Shown here: in pieces, positions 19,301-27,305 of the stretch
Layout: each line of letters opens with the position of its first letter
How positions within the stretch are numbered: position 1 is the stretch's first letter
Assembly (NCBI RefSeq): GCF_022548875.1
Contig: NZ_JAKZEW010000011.1
Coordinates: 1 to 64,000 of the forward strand
Source: Glycomyces sp. L485
Lineage (GTDB): Bacteria; Actinomycetota; Actinomycetes; Mycobacteriales; Micromonosporaceae
DNA: 64,000 nt
Direction of reading: 5' to 3'
The notes under the pieces: model-generated
The model's database searches: none
Told to the model about the DNA's origin: nothing
What the model saw: only the letters and a program-made list of their open reading frames with translations
Made by a program: the position numbers and the translations under genes

Positions 19301-19428
19301 TGGTCCGGGAGGGCCGCCGCGACGGCGTCGCCCATCCCGCCGACCCTGATCGCGGTCTTGAACGCGGCCTTGGCCTCTCCTGCGTTGGACTCGTCCAGGG
19401 TCGCGGTGGTGGGCAGGGTCGGCGGCAT
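16327..19428 (-). CDS. HEAT-like helical-repeat protein, 1033 aa
   Basis: The protein consists almost entirely of paired amphipathic helices rich in Ala/Leu/Arg with HEAT/ARM-like spacing (for example VRLAAYGALRRDRDEALADR; VIAAQAPRLLDSPKVTVHKQ). No signal peptide, membrane segment or enzymatic motif is seen, so it is likely a cytosolic scaffold or protein-binding protein. ATG at 19428 has TGGAG upstream. Its start overlaps, as TGATG, the stop of a truncated upstream frame whose last residues read RPHYGRIGRYRPDPDWSP, a YGRIG core reminiscent of WGR domains. A decayed WGR gene is also present at 20322-20545, so this gene may once have been coupled to a WGR-domain partner (inference). Same strand as the giant operon, 467 nt upstream of it. 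Confidence 0.8.
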   Translation of the reverse strand: MPPTLPTTATLDESNAGEAKAAFKTAIRVGGMGDAVAAALPDQSKAVRLAAYGALRRDRDEALADRLLPVVKERYGIQEAERLLSACSSAVVAAELPTFAAHTATWSTYAKHHIQVFTAYATAALADRTPEQWTDWWSHHRTGLSAALENAPEAWLTLLVRHPAASVDSAAVFKALPALLTADRDGTWAYLLDPHRERMLASLFQRNAHLRRIAAEPAERIATLTARAGENANVPGVLRYVAPSRRIEVLDAIRSAGVHLDERSLLEILPHRARIESARRLLEERRTAGNAVRREATRAHMPYEEVRDHFSAATRRSDVEERARAYGNLVTAAAFRNSPDALTDLFGRLKRAAGDQGLVHEAILRALTKVRPQDWTSAHLGELAYLTESWLTALPRSSTTVSLIVGLAARMVNTGLSVDRPDLVVYGENEFDRLLTETTRWQLTAALRALPHRFTVELARRAAPVLAAKAEIGEYHLLWTLAGALGRRLAEAPELVALLHRVSESKNLSHAREAVRLLAGIPQGRHDRLAELATARPGLPELFPALALHRGDLVEAWLAAERDTVPGVLFQPWNPTVLGRWPQAALDAYREALRVIATDDRRTDAHRGQAVRALSRIPGIPLEALLPLLHSDNSHVKAIALADLHHANPTQAVWEVLPEYLDSKDAPTAAAVMDRLAHVSKPVVIAAQAPRLLDSPKVTVHKQVVRVLSRYRVAGAAEILTGLWAEADLHPSVREAVAATAADRLAEPWAQAIVAAVDEHTPDVQAAALGLAPERVPADFRARYTELLTAAASDDDARLQVTGSQGLARWARYEARAADALVDLATDLDTTDVWAAAMNALCANVTAGGDPGPLLRAVDALRAVTDEPNAEKDRDLPVRQRFERIVSLLSPLYGGPTPAATTVEALTERLPTHLGTKLLAGTIDWDAGTESAVALTSRAQDPVEARLIGEALDERMNYGSHTFTLGFLTSLVGSGDLHAAIVAAGIIESAAVADDWEAPWREVLRRLRAHPSSMVQVLAFGVYTSEEYEGGNR

Positions 19429-19503
19429 CAGGGGCTCCAGTCAGGATCGGGGCGGTACCGGCCGATCCTGCCATAGTGCGGCCGGCCTTCTGCTCTCAAC
19501 TGC

Positions 19504-19647
19504 TCAACCGGGCCGGTGACGTGCAGCGGTGAGCTCGGCACCGACGCCCAGGTCACGAGCGACTCCGACGATCGTCTTACCGGGCAGATGGGACAGTGCC
19601 ACGGCGTTGTCTTTGAACTCAGGGGCATACGGGCCGTTCTTCGGCAT
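19504..19647 (-). pseudogene. IS3-type transposase orfA, N-terminal fragment
   Basis: From the ATG at 19647 the frame reads MPKNGPYAPEFKDNAVALSH and then GKTIVGVARDLGV. This is the helix-turn-helix start of IS3-family OrfA proteins (family pattern: YSPEFRADAVALY...GKTIAEVARDLGVS). The similarity ends after about 35 residues, so it is a non-functional remnant lodged upstream of the helical-repeat gene. The stretch 19650-19860 next to it holds no gene I can support. Confidence 0.6.
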
Positions 19648-19861
19648 GGATCCGGTCGGCGCAGCCCGAACGCATAAAGGCCGCGGCGTTGAGCGCGGCC
19701 GGGAGCGGGGCGTGTTCGACGAATTCGAGCCGCTGCTAGCAGTGACCGCATTGGACTCCATGGGCATCCGCGTCGCCGAGCGGTGGCAGCCTGAATTCAG
19801 GTCGAGGTGGACGAGCTCGCCGAGACCCACGCCGAGTTCTCGCGCAAGCTCCTGATCTGAT

Positions 19862-19888
19862 CGAGACGCTCGTTCGACGTGGTGTTAG
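19862..19888 (+). repeat. Direct repeat copy 2 (27 bp, paired with 16193-16219)
   Basis: CGAGACGCTCGTTCGA followed by CGTGGTGTTAG, the partner of the copy at 16193. It ends 10 nt before the ATG of the 139-aa gene, so it occupies that gene's 5' region. Confidence 0.6.
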
Positions 19889-19898
19889 TTTTGCGTCA

Positions 19899-20318
19899 AT
19901 GAGCGACTTTCGCCCCGCAGCAGAGATCGAGGCCGACCGCGCCGCCTGCCTGGCCTACCAGCCGAGCTCGCGCACCGACGAGGCTCAGGGCGCGATCGAC
20001 GCCTATGACTGGCTGCTCGGCCGTAAAACCGCGCCCCTCTCCGGAGGCGACCTTCCTGCGACGAAGCCGCGCGCCGTCGCGGAGGCGCAGCTCGCCGACA
20101 ACGCGGCCCGAGGCCGTCCCGGCGCGCCGCGAGTGAGGGGTCCCGAAGCGACCTGGACCGAGTCCTATGTGATCGGTGTGCGCGACGCGCTCGGCTGGGC
20201 GACCGGTGAGCGGCGGGCCTCACCGGGCGGCCGCGAGGACCTCACCGGACTGCCCGGGACCGCCAGCGGCCTGATCATCGTGCCTGAACACCGCCGCAGG
20301 CGCACCCGCGAGGAGTGA
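19899..20318 (+). CDS. Small hypothetical protein, 139 aa
   Basis: An Ala/Arg-rich cytosolic protein (MSDFRPAAEIEADRAACLAY) with a W/Y-containing helical segment (WTESYVIGVRDALGWATGER) and a basic tail. Amino-acid composition and third-position GC look like a real gene, and no overlapping frame on either strand is more convincing. There is no clear ribosome-binding site before ATG 19899, so the start is uncertain or the mRNA may be leaderless. No family recognised. Confidence 0.5.
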   Translation: MSDFRPAAEIEADRAACLAYQPSSRTDEAQGAIDAYDWLLGRKTAPLSGGDLPATKPRAVAEAQLADNAARGRPGAPRVRGPEATWTESYVIGVRDALGWATGERRASPGGREDLTGLPGTASGLIIVPEHRRRRTREE

Positions 20319-20321
20319 CCG

Positions 20322-20545
20322 AGGCGCCCGGTCGGGGAGCCTGCGCCGCGGCCCCCCGATCCCCGGTCTTCTCGGTGGCGGCGATGAGCTTCGCGGCTTG
20401 CCGGGTCCCCTCATCACTTGGTCGAGACCACCGCCTTCCCGCCGATCCTGCCGTAGCGGGTGGCGAGTCCCGGGTCGGTCCAGGTCTCCCAGAACTTCGC
20501 GGTACGCACGTCGTGAATTCGAAGCGTCGGGAGGTCGGGCCCGAC
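20322..20545 (-). pseudogene. WGR-domain gene remnant, frameshifted
   Basis: One minus-strand frame gives TAKFWETWTDPGLATRYGRI then GGKAVVSTK and stops at 20414. The next frame continues DEGTRQAAKLIAATEKTGD. Together they match the WGR domain order (KFWE-, -TRYGRIG-, then -AAKLIAEKT-KGY). One frameshift or stop near 20412 therefore splits the domain. No start codon or remaining protein is evident. It sits 3' of rtcB and near the helical-repeat gene, which has another WGR-like scrap at its start. Confidence 0.55.
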
Positions 20546-20592
20546 TCGCGCTGTAGCAGTCAGCGGCGGGCACGAGCGACAAGCCATCGGCC

Positions 20593-21798
20593 TCAGCCGG
20601 GTGGTGGCCATAACCCTTTGACGCAGACGACCTGGCGGAGCCGCGCGACGATCTCGACCAGGTCGGACTGGGCGGCCATGACCTGTTCGATGTCTTTGTA
20701 AGCGGCAGGGATCTCGTCGACCACTCCGGCATCCTTGCGGCACTCGACGCCTTCGGTCTGGGCGGCCAGGTCCTCGGCGGTGAACCGGCGCTTGGCGGCG
20801 CTGCGGCTCATCTTCCGGCCGGCACCGTGCGAGGCCGACTCGAATGCGGCCGCGTTGCCGAGTCCGCGCACAATGAAGCTCGAGGCTCCCATCGAGCCGG
20901 GGATGATCCCCATGTCGCCCGCTCCGGCGCGGATCGCGCCTTTACGGGTGACCAGGAGGTCCTGGCCGTCGTGGGTCTCCTCGGCCACATAGTTGTGGTG
21001 CGCCGAGATCTCGGGTTCGAACCGGGCCTTGTGGAACCGCTTCTGGAAAGCCTTGCGCAGCAGCGCCATCATCACCGCCCGGTTGCGGCGGGCGTAGTCC
21101 TGCGCCCAGAACAGGTCCCGGCGGTAGGCCTCCATCTGCGGGGTGTCCGCCACGAAGACCGCCAGGTCGGGGTCGGGCAGGTCGGCGTTGTGCGGCAGGC
21201 TCTTGGCCCGCTCGATGTGGTGCTGGGCCAGGGCGTTGCCGACGTACCGGGACCCGGAGTGCAGCATCAGCCAGACCTCGTCCGAGTCGGACAGACAGAT
21301 CTCGATGAAGTGATTGCCGCCGCCGAGGGTCCCGAGCTGCTTCATGGCTTTGGCCTCGACCCGCCGGGCCACCGGTTCGGCCAGGTCGCTGAAGGCGGAC
21401 CAGAACCCGTGCCAGCCGTGCAGGCCCGTCTTGAGGCCCTTGGCGTCGACCGAGTTGGCGTGCATGGCGTGCCCGACCGGGATCGCGGCCTCGATGTCGG
21501 ATCGGAGTCGTCCGAGGTCGTCGGGGAGGTCCGAGGCGGTCAGCGAGGTCCGCTGCGCGGTCATGCCGCAGCCGATGTCGACGCCGACGGCGGCCGGTGA
21601 GACCGCCCCGCGCATGGCGATGACCGACCCGACGGTGGCGCCGATGCCGAAGTGGACGTCCGGCATGACGGCGACGCCGTGGACCCACGGGAGTTCTGCG
21701 ATGTTGTACAGCTGTGCCCGCGCCTGTGGCTCGACGGCATCGACATCGCCCCAAAGGCGGATCGGCGCCGCCTTGGAGTCGAGGTGGGTGAATGGCAC
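20593..21798 (-). CDS. rtcB: RtcB-family RNA ligase
   Basis: A 401-residue member of the GTP/Mn-dependent RNA-splicing ligase family, which joins 2',3'-cyclic phosphate or 3'-phosphate RNA ends to 5'-OH ends. Recognisable motifs are HGVAVMPDVHFGIGATVGS, the metal-binding GVDIGCGM, LGTLGGGNHFIEI, and SHGAGRKMSRSAAK, whose His is the guanylylated residue in the family. The C-terminus (DIEQVMAAQSDLVEIVARLR) is also typical. GTG at 21798 is chosen because GGAAGG lies 9 nt upstream and the preceding frame is not protein-like. Length is slightly shorter than long archaeal RtcB but normal for the bacterial subgroup. It diverges from the CBS-domain gene; no archease or RtcR regulator is adjacent. Confidence 0.9.
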   Translation of the reverse strand: MPFTHLDSKAAPIRLWGDVDAVEPQARAQLYNIAELPWVHGVAVMPDVHFGIGATVGSVIAMRGAVSPAAVGVDIGCGMTAQRTSLTASDLPDDLGRLRSDIEAAIPVGHAMHANSVDAKGLKTGLHGWHGFWSAFSDLAEPVARRVEAKAMKQLGTLGGGNHFIEICLSDSDEVWLMLHSGSRYVGNALAQHHIERAKSLPHNADLPDPDLAVFVADTPQMEAYRRDLFWAQDYARRNRAVMMALLRKAFQKRFHKARFEPEISAHHNYVAEETHDGQDLLVTRKGAIRAGAGDMGIIPGSMGASSFIVRGLGNAAAFESASHGAGRKMSRSAAKRRFTAEDLAAQTEGVECRKDAGVVDEIPAAYKDIEQVMAAQSDLVEIVARLRQVVCVKGLWPPPG

Positions 21799-22229
21799 GG
21801 CAACTTTCCTTCCGCGTGAACATCTTGGGGGACAAGGGGCTTCAACGTGTTCTTCATACTGCGGTACGACCGCGGGAGCGTCAACGCGATATCGGCCAGG
21901 CGCTGGACGCGAACTTCGGTGCCGACCGCCAGCGGGAGATCGTGGAGTACCCGCAGGTGGCAGGTCGCGCCCGACCGACTCGGGCTGCTGGTCGGGAACG
22001 AGGACCCGGCCCGGGTGACCGGACGAGAACGCACGGCTGGAGAGTCGTGGTCTCGGTCGGCCGGCTCGGGTTCGGCGGCGATGCCAGGTGCCATTGCCTG
22101 CGGGCCCGTTCACGAGCGGCCCTGCGTGAACCTTCATCGTCTGCCCAGAAATGGTGGATTGCCACTGTTTTGCCGGGCTTGGATGAGGTAATCTTGAAGA
22201 CTACCCGCTGTGCATAGGGGATGATCGCT
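21799..22229. other. 431-nt divergent intergenic region (rtcB / CBS gene)
   Basis: No supported gene. It separates two divergently transcribed genes, so it must contain both promoters. A weak CTGTTT / TAATCT pair with an 18-nt spacer lies at about 22168-22197 ahead of the CBS gene. Short minus-strand frames here are not protein-like. Confidence 0.4.
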
Positions 22230-22664
22230 GTGCGAATAAGTGACATTCTGCGATCCAAGGGATCTGCCGTGGTCACCATCAGGCCGGAGGAGCCGGTGCG
22301 AACACTGCTGGCCGAGTTGGCCGTGCACAATGTGGGCGCGCTGATCGTGAGTCCGGACGGCGCCGCCGTTGCCGGCATAGTCTCGGAACGGGACGTGGCC
22401 AGGGGGCTGCACAACGAACCCGGCCTGCTCGACGCGCCAGTCTTGCAGATCATGACCGAGGACGTGCATTCCTGCGTCTTGGAGGACTCGATCGAGGACC
22501 TGATGGTGCTGATGACCGACCAGCGCATTCGGCACGTCCCCGTCGTCACCGACGACGGGGTCCTCGCGGGAATCGTGAGCATCGGCGATGTCGTGAAGGG
22601 CCGAATCGGCCAACTCGAGTTCGAGAAGGAGCAGCTCGAGGGCTACATCTCCAGCGCAGGCTGA
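22230..22664 (+). CDS. Protein of two CBS domains
   Basis: A 144-residue protein that is essentially a CBS pair: MRISDILRSKGSAVVTI, then VGALIVSPDGAAVAGIVSER, then VLQIMTEDVHSCVLED, ending IRHVPVVTDDGVLAGIVSIG and DVVKGRI. Such stand-alone CBS pairs bind adenine nucleotides and act as energy sensors. The GTG start at 22230 is preferred to ATG 22221 because the GGGGA at 22217-22221 would touch the ATG but is well placed for the GTG, and family members begin M-R-I/V-S-D-I-L. It lies 166 nt upstream of the P-type ATPase on the same strand; a functional link is possible but unproven. Confidence 0.85.
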   Translation: MRISDILRSKGSAVVTIRPEEPVRTLLAELAVHNVGALIVSPDGAAVAGIVSERDVARGLHNEPGLLDAPVLQIMTEDVHSCVLEDSIEDLMVLMTDQRIRHVPVVTDDGVLAGIVSIGDVVKGRIGQLEFEKEQLEGYISSAG

Positions 22665-22830
22665 CCACTCCGCCAGAGCACGCCGGGGCCGGGCGCGCCA
22701 CGCGGCCGAGGTCGACGTTGCCGCTGACCTTCGCGATGCCCGGGGGAGATGGGCCGGGACGTTCGACCTACTGCCGAACGTCATTCCACCGATCATGCTG
22801 GCTCTATGAGCGAAACGAAGCGGGACTCGC

Positions 22831-25650
22831 ATGCTGCGGGATGATCTGACTACCGCGCCCGAGCCCACGGCGCCTCACAGGTATCACGGGTTGGCGGTCC
22901 ACGAGGTGCTGACGACGCTGGGGGCCGACCCGGAGCGCGGCCTCACCGGCCGAGAGGCCGCAGCCCGGTCGGCGCGATTCGGGCCGAACAGCCTGCCGAC
23001 CGCCAAACGTGACGGATTGCTGGTGCGCATCCTGCGCCAGATCCACAATCCGCTGATCTATGTCCTGATCGCCGGCGGCGTGATCACCGCCGTGCTGGGG
23101 CACTACGTCGATTCGACGGTGATCTTCGGAGTGGTGGTGATCAATGCGCTCGTGGGCTTCATCCAGGAGTCGAAGGCCGAATCCGAGCTCGAGAGCCTGC
23201 GTTCGATGGTGCTCACCCACGCCAAGGTGGTCCGCGATGGCCACCAACGGACGGCGCCGTCCGAGGAACTCGTGCCGGGCGACCTCGTCTTGATCGAGGC
23301 GGGTGACAAGGTGCCCGCCGATATGCGGCTGACCCGTTCGGCGGAGCTTCAAGTGGACGAATCGGCGTTGACCGGTGAGTCCGTGCCGGTGCACAAGAGC
23401 GAGACCACGCTGCCCGACGCGATCCCGGTGGCCGACCGGCGCAACATGGTGTACTCGGGAACCCTGGTCACCACCGGCGGCGGCGTCGGCATCGTCTGCG
23501 CGACGGGCGCGCGTACGGAGCTGGGGGAGATTCACCGGCTCGTCGGCGCGGCGGAGTCCTTGTCGACTCCGCTCACGGTGAAACTCGCCAGGTTCAGCAG
23601 GCTCCTGACCGTCGGCATTCTCGCTCTCGCCGCACTCACGTTCGGCGTGGGCCTGTTGCGCGGGCAGGAGGCGGCACAGATGTTCACCGCTGCGATCGCG
23701 CTTGCGGTAGGGGCGATTCCCGAAGGGCTTCCCGCCGCGGTGACCGTCACCCTGGCGATCGGCGTGGCACGAATGGCCCGTCGACGCGCCGTGGTGCGGC
23801 GCCTGCCGGTGGTCGAGACTCTCGGCAGCACCACGGTCATCTGCACGGACAAGACCGGCACGCTCACTGAGAACCAGATGACCGTGCGAGCCGTCTGGAC
23901 CCCCGACTGCGAATACGAGGTCTCGGGCTCAGGCTACGGCCTCGACGGTGCCGTGCGCGACGCCGCGGGCATGCAGGCGTCCGTGGAAAGCGACCAGGCT
24001 CTGCGGTGGTCGCTCCTGGCCGGCGCAGCCTGCAATGACGCCACTCTGACCGTGCATGACGGCACTAGAGGCATCGTCGGCGATCCCACTGAAGGCGCGA
24101 TGCTGGTGGCCGCCGGGAAGGCGGGACTCGGCCCCGACCTGGTCGCCGAGCTCCTGCCCCGGCTCGCGACCATACCCTTCAGCTCCGAACGCCAATACAT
24201 GGCCAGCCTGCACTCCGAGGCCGCCAGCGGACCCGGAACCGCGCACCTGGTGCTTGCCAAGGGCGCCGTCGAGCGGGTGCTCGATCTGTGCGACGGCCAG
24301 CTGGACGCCGAGGGCACCGTACGGCCGCTGGACCGCGTGGCCGCGACGCGCACGGCGGAGGCCCTGGCCGATCGAGGTCTGCGAGTGCTGGCTACGGCCA
24401 TGTGTCCGGCGACGGCAAGGAGCCTCGAACCGGACCGCTTCGGTGAGGATGCGCTGCCCGGCACGCTGGTATTGACCGGGCTGCAGGCGATGCTCGACCC
24501 GCCCCGCGCCGCCGCCGCGCGCGCGGTCACGGCCTGCCACAGTGCAGGCATCTCGGTGAAGATGATCACCGGTGACCACGCCGCCACCGCCGTCGCGATC
24601 GCAGGTCAGGTAGGTCTGTTCGAGCACCGTGACTCGGCCGTCGTGCTGACGGGCGCGGAATTGGCCGCGCTTCCCGACGAGGAAGTCCCCGAGGCGGTCG
24701 ATCGCGCCAATGTATTCGCTCGAGTCTCACCCGAGCAGAAGCTGCGATTGGTCGCTGCAATGCAGGCCCGCGGGCATGTGGTCGCTATGACCGGTGACGG
24801 AGTCAACGACGCACCCGCCCTCCGGCAGGCGGGCATCGGGGTCGCGATGGGCGAAAGCGGTACCGAGGTCGCGAAGGACGCCGCCGACATGGTGCTCACC
24901 GATGACGACTTCGCCACCATCGAAGCCGCCGTCGAAGAGGGCCGAGGTGTCTTCGACAACCTCACCAAATTCATCACGTGGACGCTTCCGACGAACATCG
25001 GAGAAGGCCTGGTGATCCTCGCCGCGATCCTGTTCGGCGCAGCGCTCCCGATCCTGCCCACCCAGATCCTGTGGATCAATATGACGACCGCCGTCGCGCT
25101 GGGCCTGATGCTCGCCTTCGAACCCAAAGAGTCCGGGATCATGACCCGGCCGCCGCGCGACCCCGATCAGCCGCTGCTCACACGAGCGCTCATGTTCCGA
25201 ATCCTTCTGGTCTCCACCATACTGGTCGCCGGTTCGTGGTGGATATTCGACTGGGAGCTCGCGCACGGCGCCGACCCCGCCGAAGCTCGGACCGCGGCGA
25301 TGAACGTATTCGTGACGGTCGAAGCGTTCTATCTTTTCAGCTGCCGCTCACTGACCAGCTCGGTCTGGCGGATCGGACTGTTCTCCAACCCGTGGGTCAT
25401 CGTCGGCCTCACCGTGCAAGCCGTCGGCCAACTCGCCATCACCTACCTTCCTGCCATGAACACCGTGTTCGGCACCGCCCCCATCGGTGGGGACGTTTGG
25501 CTGCGCATCATGGCAATAGGTATCGGGGCGAGTCTCGTGGTGGCCGTGGAGAAACGAATGCGGCAGTCGCCGCCCGCCGGCCGAAGGCGGGACGACTATC
25601 GCCGGAAGACCCGCTCGTCGAGGCCGGGGATTCACCTTGGCCGACGGTGA
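22831..25650 (+). CDS. P-type cation-transporting ATPase (P2 type)
   Basis: A 939-residue membrane pump. Its N-terminal cation-ATPase domain reads HGLAVHEVLTTLGADPERG, with the actuator motif TGES near residue 181 and the membrane motif AIPEGLPAAVTV in M4. The phosphorylation motif DKTGTLT has its Asp at residue 340, and the hinge motif MTGDGVNDAPAL follows near 656. The C-terminal domain has several hydrophobic helices. PEGLPA, rather than CPC/SPC, places it with P2 Ca/Na/Mg-type pumps, not the heavy-metal P1B pumps. The exact ion cannot be read. Length is normal. No strong ribosome-binding site precedes ATG 22831. Confidence 0.9.
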   Translation: MLRDDLTTAPEPTAPHRYHGLAVHEVLTTLGADPERGLTGREAAARSARFGPNSLPTAKRDGLLVRILRQIHNPLIYVLIAGGVITAVLGHYVDSTVIFGVVVINALVGFIQESKAESELESLRSMVLTHAKVVRDGHQRTAPSEELVPGDLVLIEAGDKVPADMRLTRSAELQVDESALTGESVPVHKSETTLPDAIPVADRRNMVYSGTLVTTGGGVGIVCATGARTELGEIHRLVGAAESLSTPLTVKLARFSRLLTVGILALAALTFGVGLLRGQEAAQMFTAAIALAVGAIPEGLPAAVTVTLAIGVARMARRRAVVRRLPVVETLGSTTVICTDKTGTLTENQMTVRAVWTPDCEYEVSGSGYGLDGAVRDAAGMQASVESDQALRWSLLAGAACNDATLTVHDGTRGIVGDPTEGAMLVAAGKAGLGPDLVAELLPRLATIPFSSERQYMASLHSEAASGPGTAHLVLAKGAVERVLDLCDGQLDAEGTVRPLDRVAATRTAEALADRGLRVLATAMCPATARSLEPDRFGEDALPGTLVLTGLQAMLDPPRAAAARAVTACHSAGISVKMITGDHAATAVAIAGQVGLFEHRDSAVVLTGAELAALPDEEVPEAVDRANVFARVSPEQKLRLVAAMQARGHVVAMTGDGVNDAPALRQAGIGVAMGESGTEVAKDAADMVLTDDDFATIEAAVEEGRGVFDNLTKFITWTLPTNIGEGLVILAAILFGAALPILPTQILWINMTTAVALGLMLAFEPKESGIMTRPPRDPDQPLLTRALMFRILLVSTILVAGSWWIFDWELAHGADPAEARTAAMNVFVTVEAFYLFSCRSLTSSVWRIGLFSNPWVIVGLTVQAVGQLAITYLPAMNTVFGTAPIGGDVWLRIMAIGIGASLVVAVEKRMRQSPPAGRRRDDYRRKTRSSRPGIHLGRR

Positions 25651-25661
25651 CGACCGCGGCC

Positions 25662-25693
25662 GGAGGCCCCCTGTGCCTCAGGACCGGGCCTCC
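25662..25693. terminator. Hairpin between convergent ATPase and FAD-enzyme genes
   Basis: GGAGGCCC at 25662-25669 pairs perfectly with GGGCCTCC at 25686-25693. It lies just past the ATPase stop and overlaps the 3' end of the minus-strand FAD-enzyme gene. It is suited to act as a bidirectional terminator, although there is no T-run. Confidence 0.5.
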
Positions 25694-27246
25694 AGAACGG
25701 CCATTGCCGCATTGCGACCGGGAATGCCGCTCACTCCGCCGCCGCGCGCCGCGCCGGCTCCGCAGAGGAAGACGTTGGCATGGTCGGTCTCCACGCCCCA
25801 CCGGCCGGGCGTCTCGTCGGTCCGGAACGGCCACGACAGGTCCCGATGGAAGATGTTCCCACCCGGAAGCCCGAGGTCGCGTTCGAGGTCGACGGGAGTC
25901 TTGGCCTCGATGCACGGGTCTCCGTTCGCGTCCGTCGCCAGGCAGTCGGCCAACGGCTCGTCGAGATGCACCTCAAGCTGCTCGATCGTCGCATCGAGGA
26001 GTCTCACTCTCGTCTCCCGATTCGCGGTCTCCTCTCCTTCGAAGAGCCGCGCGGGCGCGTGCAGGCCGAACAGGGTCAGGGTCTGGTATCCCCGGCGTAC
26101 CAGGTCATAACCCAGAATGGACGGGTCGGACAACGAGTGGCAGTAGAGCTCGGACGGAGGCTTTGACGGAAGCCGTCCGGACGCCGCCTCGGCGTAGGCG
26201 GCCTCGAGCTGCTCGAACGTCTCGGAGACATGGAACGTTCCGGAGAACGCCTCGCGGGGATCGACGTCCGCGTCACGAAGCCGAGGAAGTCGCTTGAGGA
26301 GCATGTTGACCTTCAGCTGGGCTCCCTCGGCCGACTCCGGGCTCTCCTGACCGAGGAAACCCGCCAGAGCTTCAGGAGCGGCGTTGACCAGCACGTGCCG
26401 GGACCCGACGGTCCCGGTGCGCTGCTCGTTCGCATAGGTCACCTCGGCTCGAGAACCGTCCGTGGCGATGGCCGAGACCTCGTGCCCGGTGAGGATCTCC
26501 GCGCCCGCTGACCGTGCCGCGGCGGCCAGGGCGTCGGTCAGGGCGCCCATCCCTCCGACCGGCACGTCCCAGTCCCCGGTGCCTCTGCCGATGACGTGGT
26601 AGAGGAAGGTGCGATTCTGCCGCAGGTCCTCGGCCCACGCCGAGGTGAACGTGCCGATGAGGCCATCGGTGAGCACGACCCCGCGAACGAGGTCGTCGGC
26701 GAAGACGCGCTGAATCGTCTCCCCGAGGGGCTGCTCGAAGAACATGTTCCAGACGCCGTCGTCGGCGACGCGTCGACGCAGCTCTGACTCCGAGGGCAAG
26801 GGGTCGGTGAGCGTCGGGAAGACCTTCCCGGCCAGGTAGGCCGCCGAGCCGTAGAACTTCTGCCACGCTTCGAACTCGGCGTCAGAACCGGTGAGGCGTG
26901 CGAAGGATTCCCGAGTCTGGTTCTGGTCGTGCTTGACGAGCAGCCCCGTCGCCCGCCCACCGCGTTGGGCCGGGGTGTAGGAGGAGACGCTTCTCTTGCG
27001 CATCTGAAACTTCAGGCCGAGGTCGTCGACGATCTTGCGCGGCAGCAGGCTGACCAGGTACGAGTACCGCGACAGCCGCGCGTCCACGCCCGGGAACGCC
27101 GGAGCGGAGATCGCCGCTCCGCCGGTGTGTCCCAGTCGCTCCAAGACCAGGACGCTCTTGCCGGCGCGGGCGAGATAGGCCGCCGAGACCAGGCCGTTGT
27201 GGCCGCCGCCGACGATGACGGCGTCATAGGACGTGTGCAGAGGCAT
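25678..27246 (-). CDS. NAD(P)/FAD-dependent oxidoreductase (phytoene-desaturase / PYROXD2-like)
   Basis: A 522-residue flavoprotein. The N-terminal dinucleotide-binding motif is YDAVIVGGGHNGLVSAAYLA (GxGxxG), followed by LVLERLGHTGGAA. The C-terminal FAD-binding signature is HANVFLCGAGAARGGGVSG then IPGRNAA. The central part contains WAEDLRQNRTFLYHVIGRGT and GDWDVPVGGMGALTDAL, typical of the carotenoid-desaturase-like/PYROXD2 group. No other carotenoid gene is nearby, so the substrate is unknown. ATG 27246 has AAGGG upstream and is preferred over a TTG two codons earlier. Confidence 0.85.
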   Translation of the reverse strand: MPLHTSYDAVIVGGGHNGLVSAAYLARAGKSVLVLERLGHTGGAAISAPAFPGVDARLSRYSYLVSLLPRKIVDDLGLKFQMRKRSVSSYTPAQRGGRATGLLVKHDQNQTRESFARLTGSDAEFEAWQKFYGSAAYLAGKVFPTLTDPLPSESELRRRVADDGVWNMFFEQPLGETIQRVFADDLVRGVVLTDGLIGTFTSAWAEDLRQNRTFLYHVIGRGTGDWDVPVGGMGALTDALAAAARSAGAEILTGHEVSAIATDGSRAEVTYANEQRTGTVGSRHVLVNAAPEALAGFLGQESPESAEGAQLKVNMLLKRLPRLRDADVDPREAFSGTFHVSETFEQLEAAYAEAASGRLPSKPPSELYCHSLSDPSILGYDLVRRGYQTLTLFGLHAPARLFEGEETANRETRVRLLDATIEQLEVHLDEPLADCLATDANGDPCIEAKTPVDLERDLGLPGGNIFHRDLSWPFRTDETPGRWGVETDHANVFLCGAGAARGGGVSGIPGRNAAMAVLEARS

Positions 27247-27305
27247 GCTCAACCCTTACACAGACGGCCTACCGAATATCGAGATCCGACGCCGTTTCGG
27301 GGCGA

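Noticed and set aside
21799-22137. N-terminal extension of rtcB to an ATG at 22137
   Set aside because: The residues are not protein-like, and GTG 21798 has a good ribosome-binding site and gives the family N-terminus.
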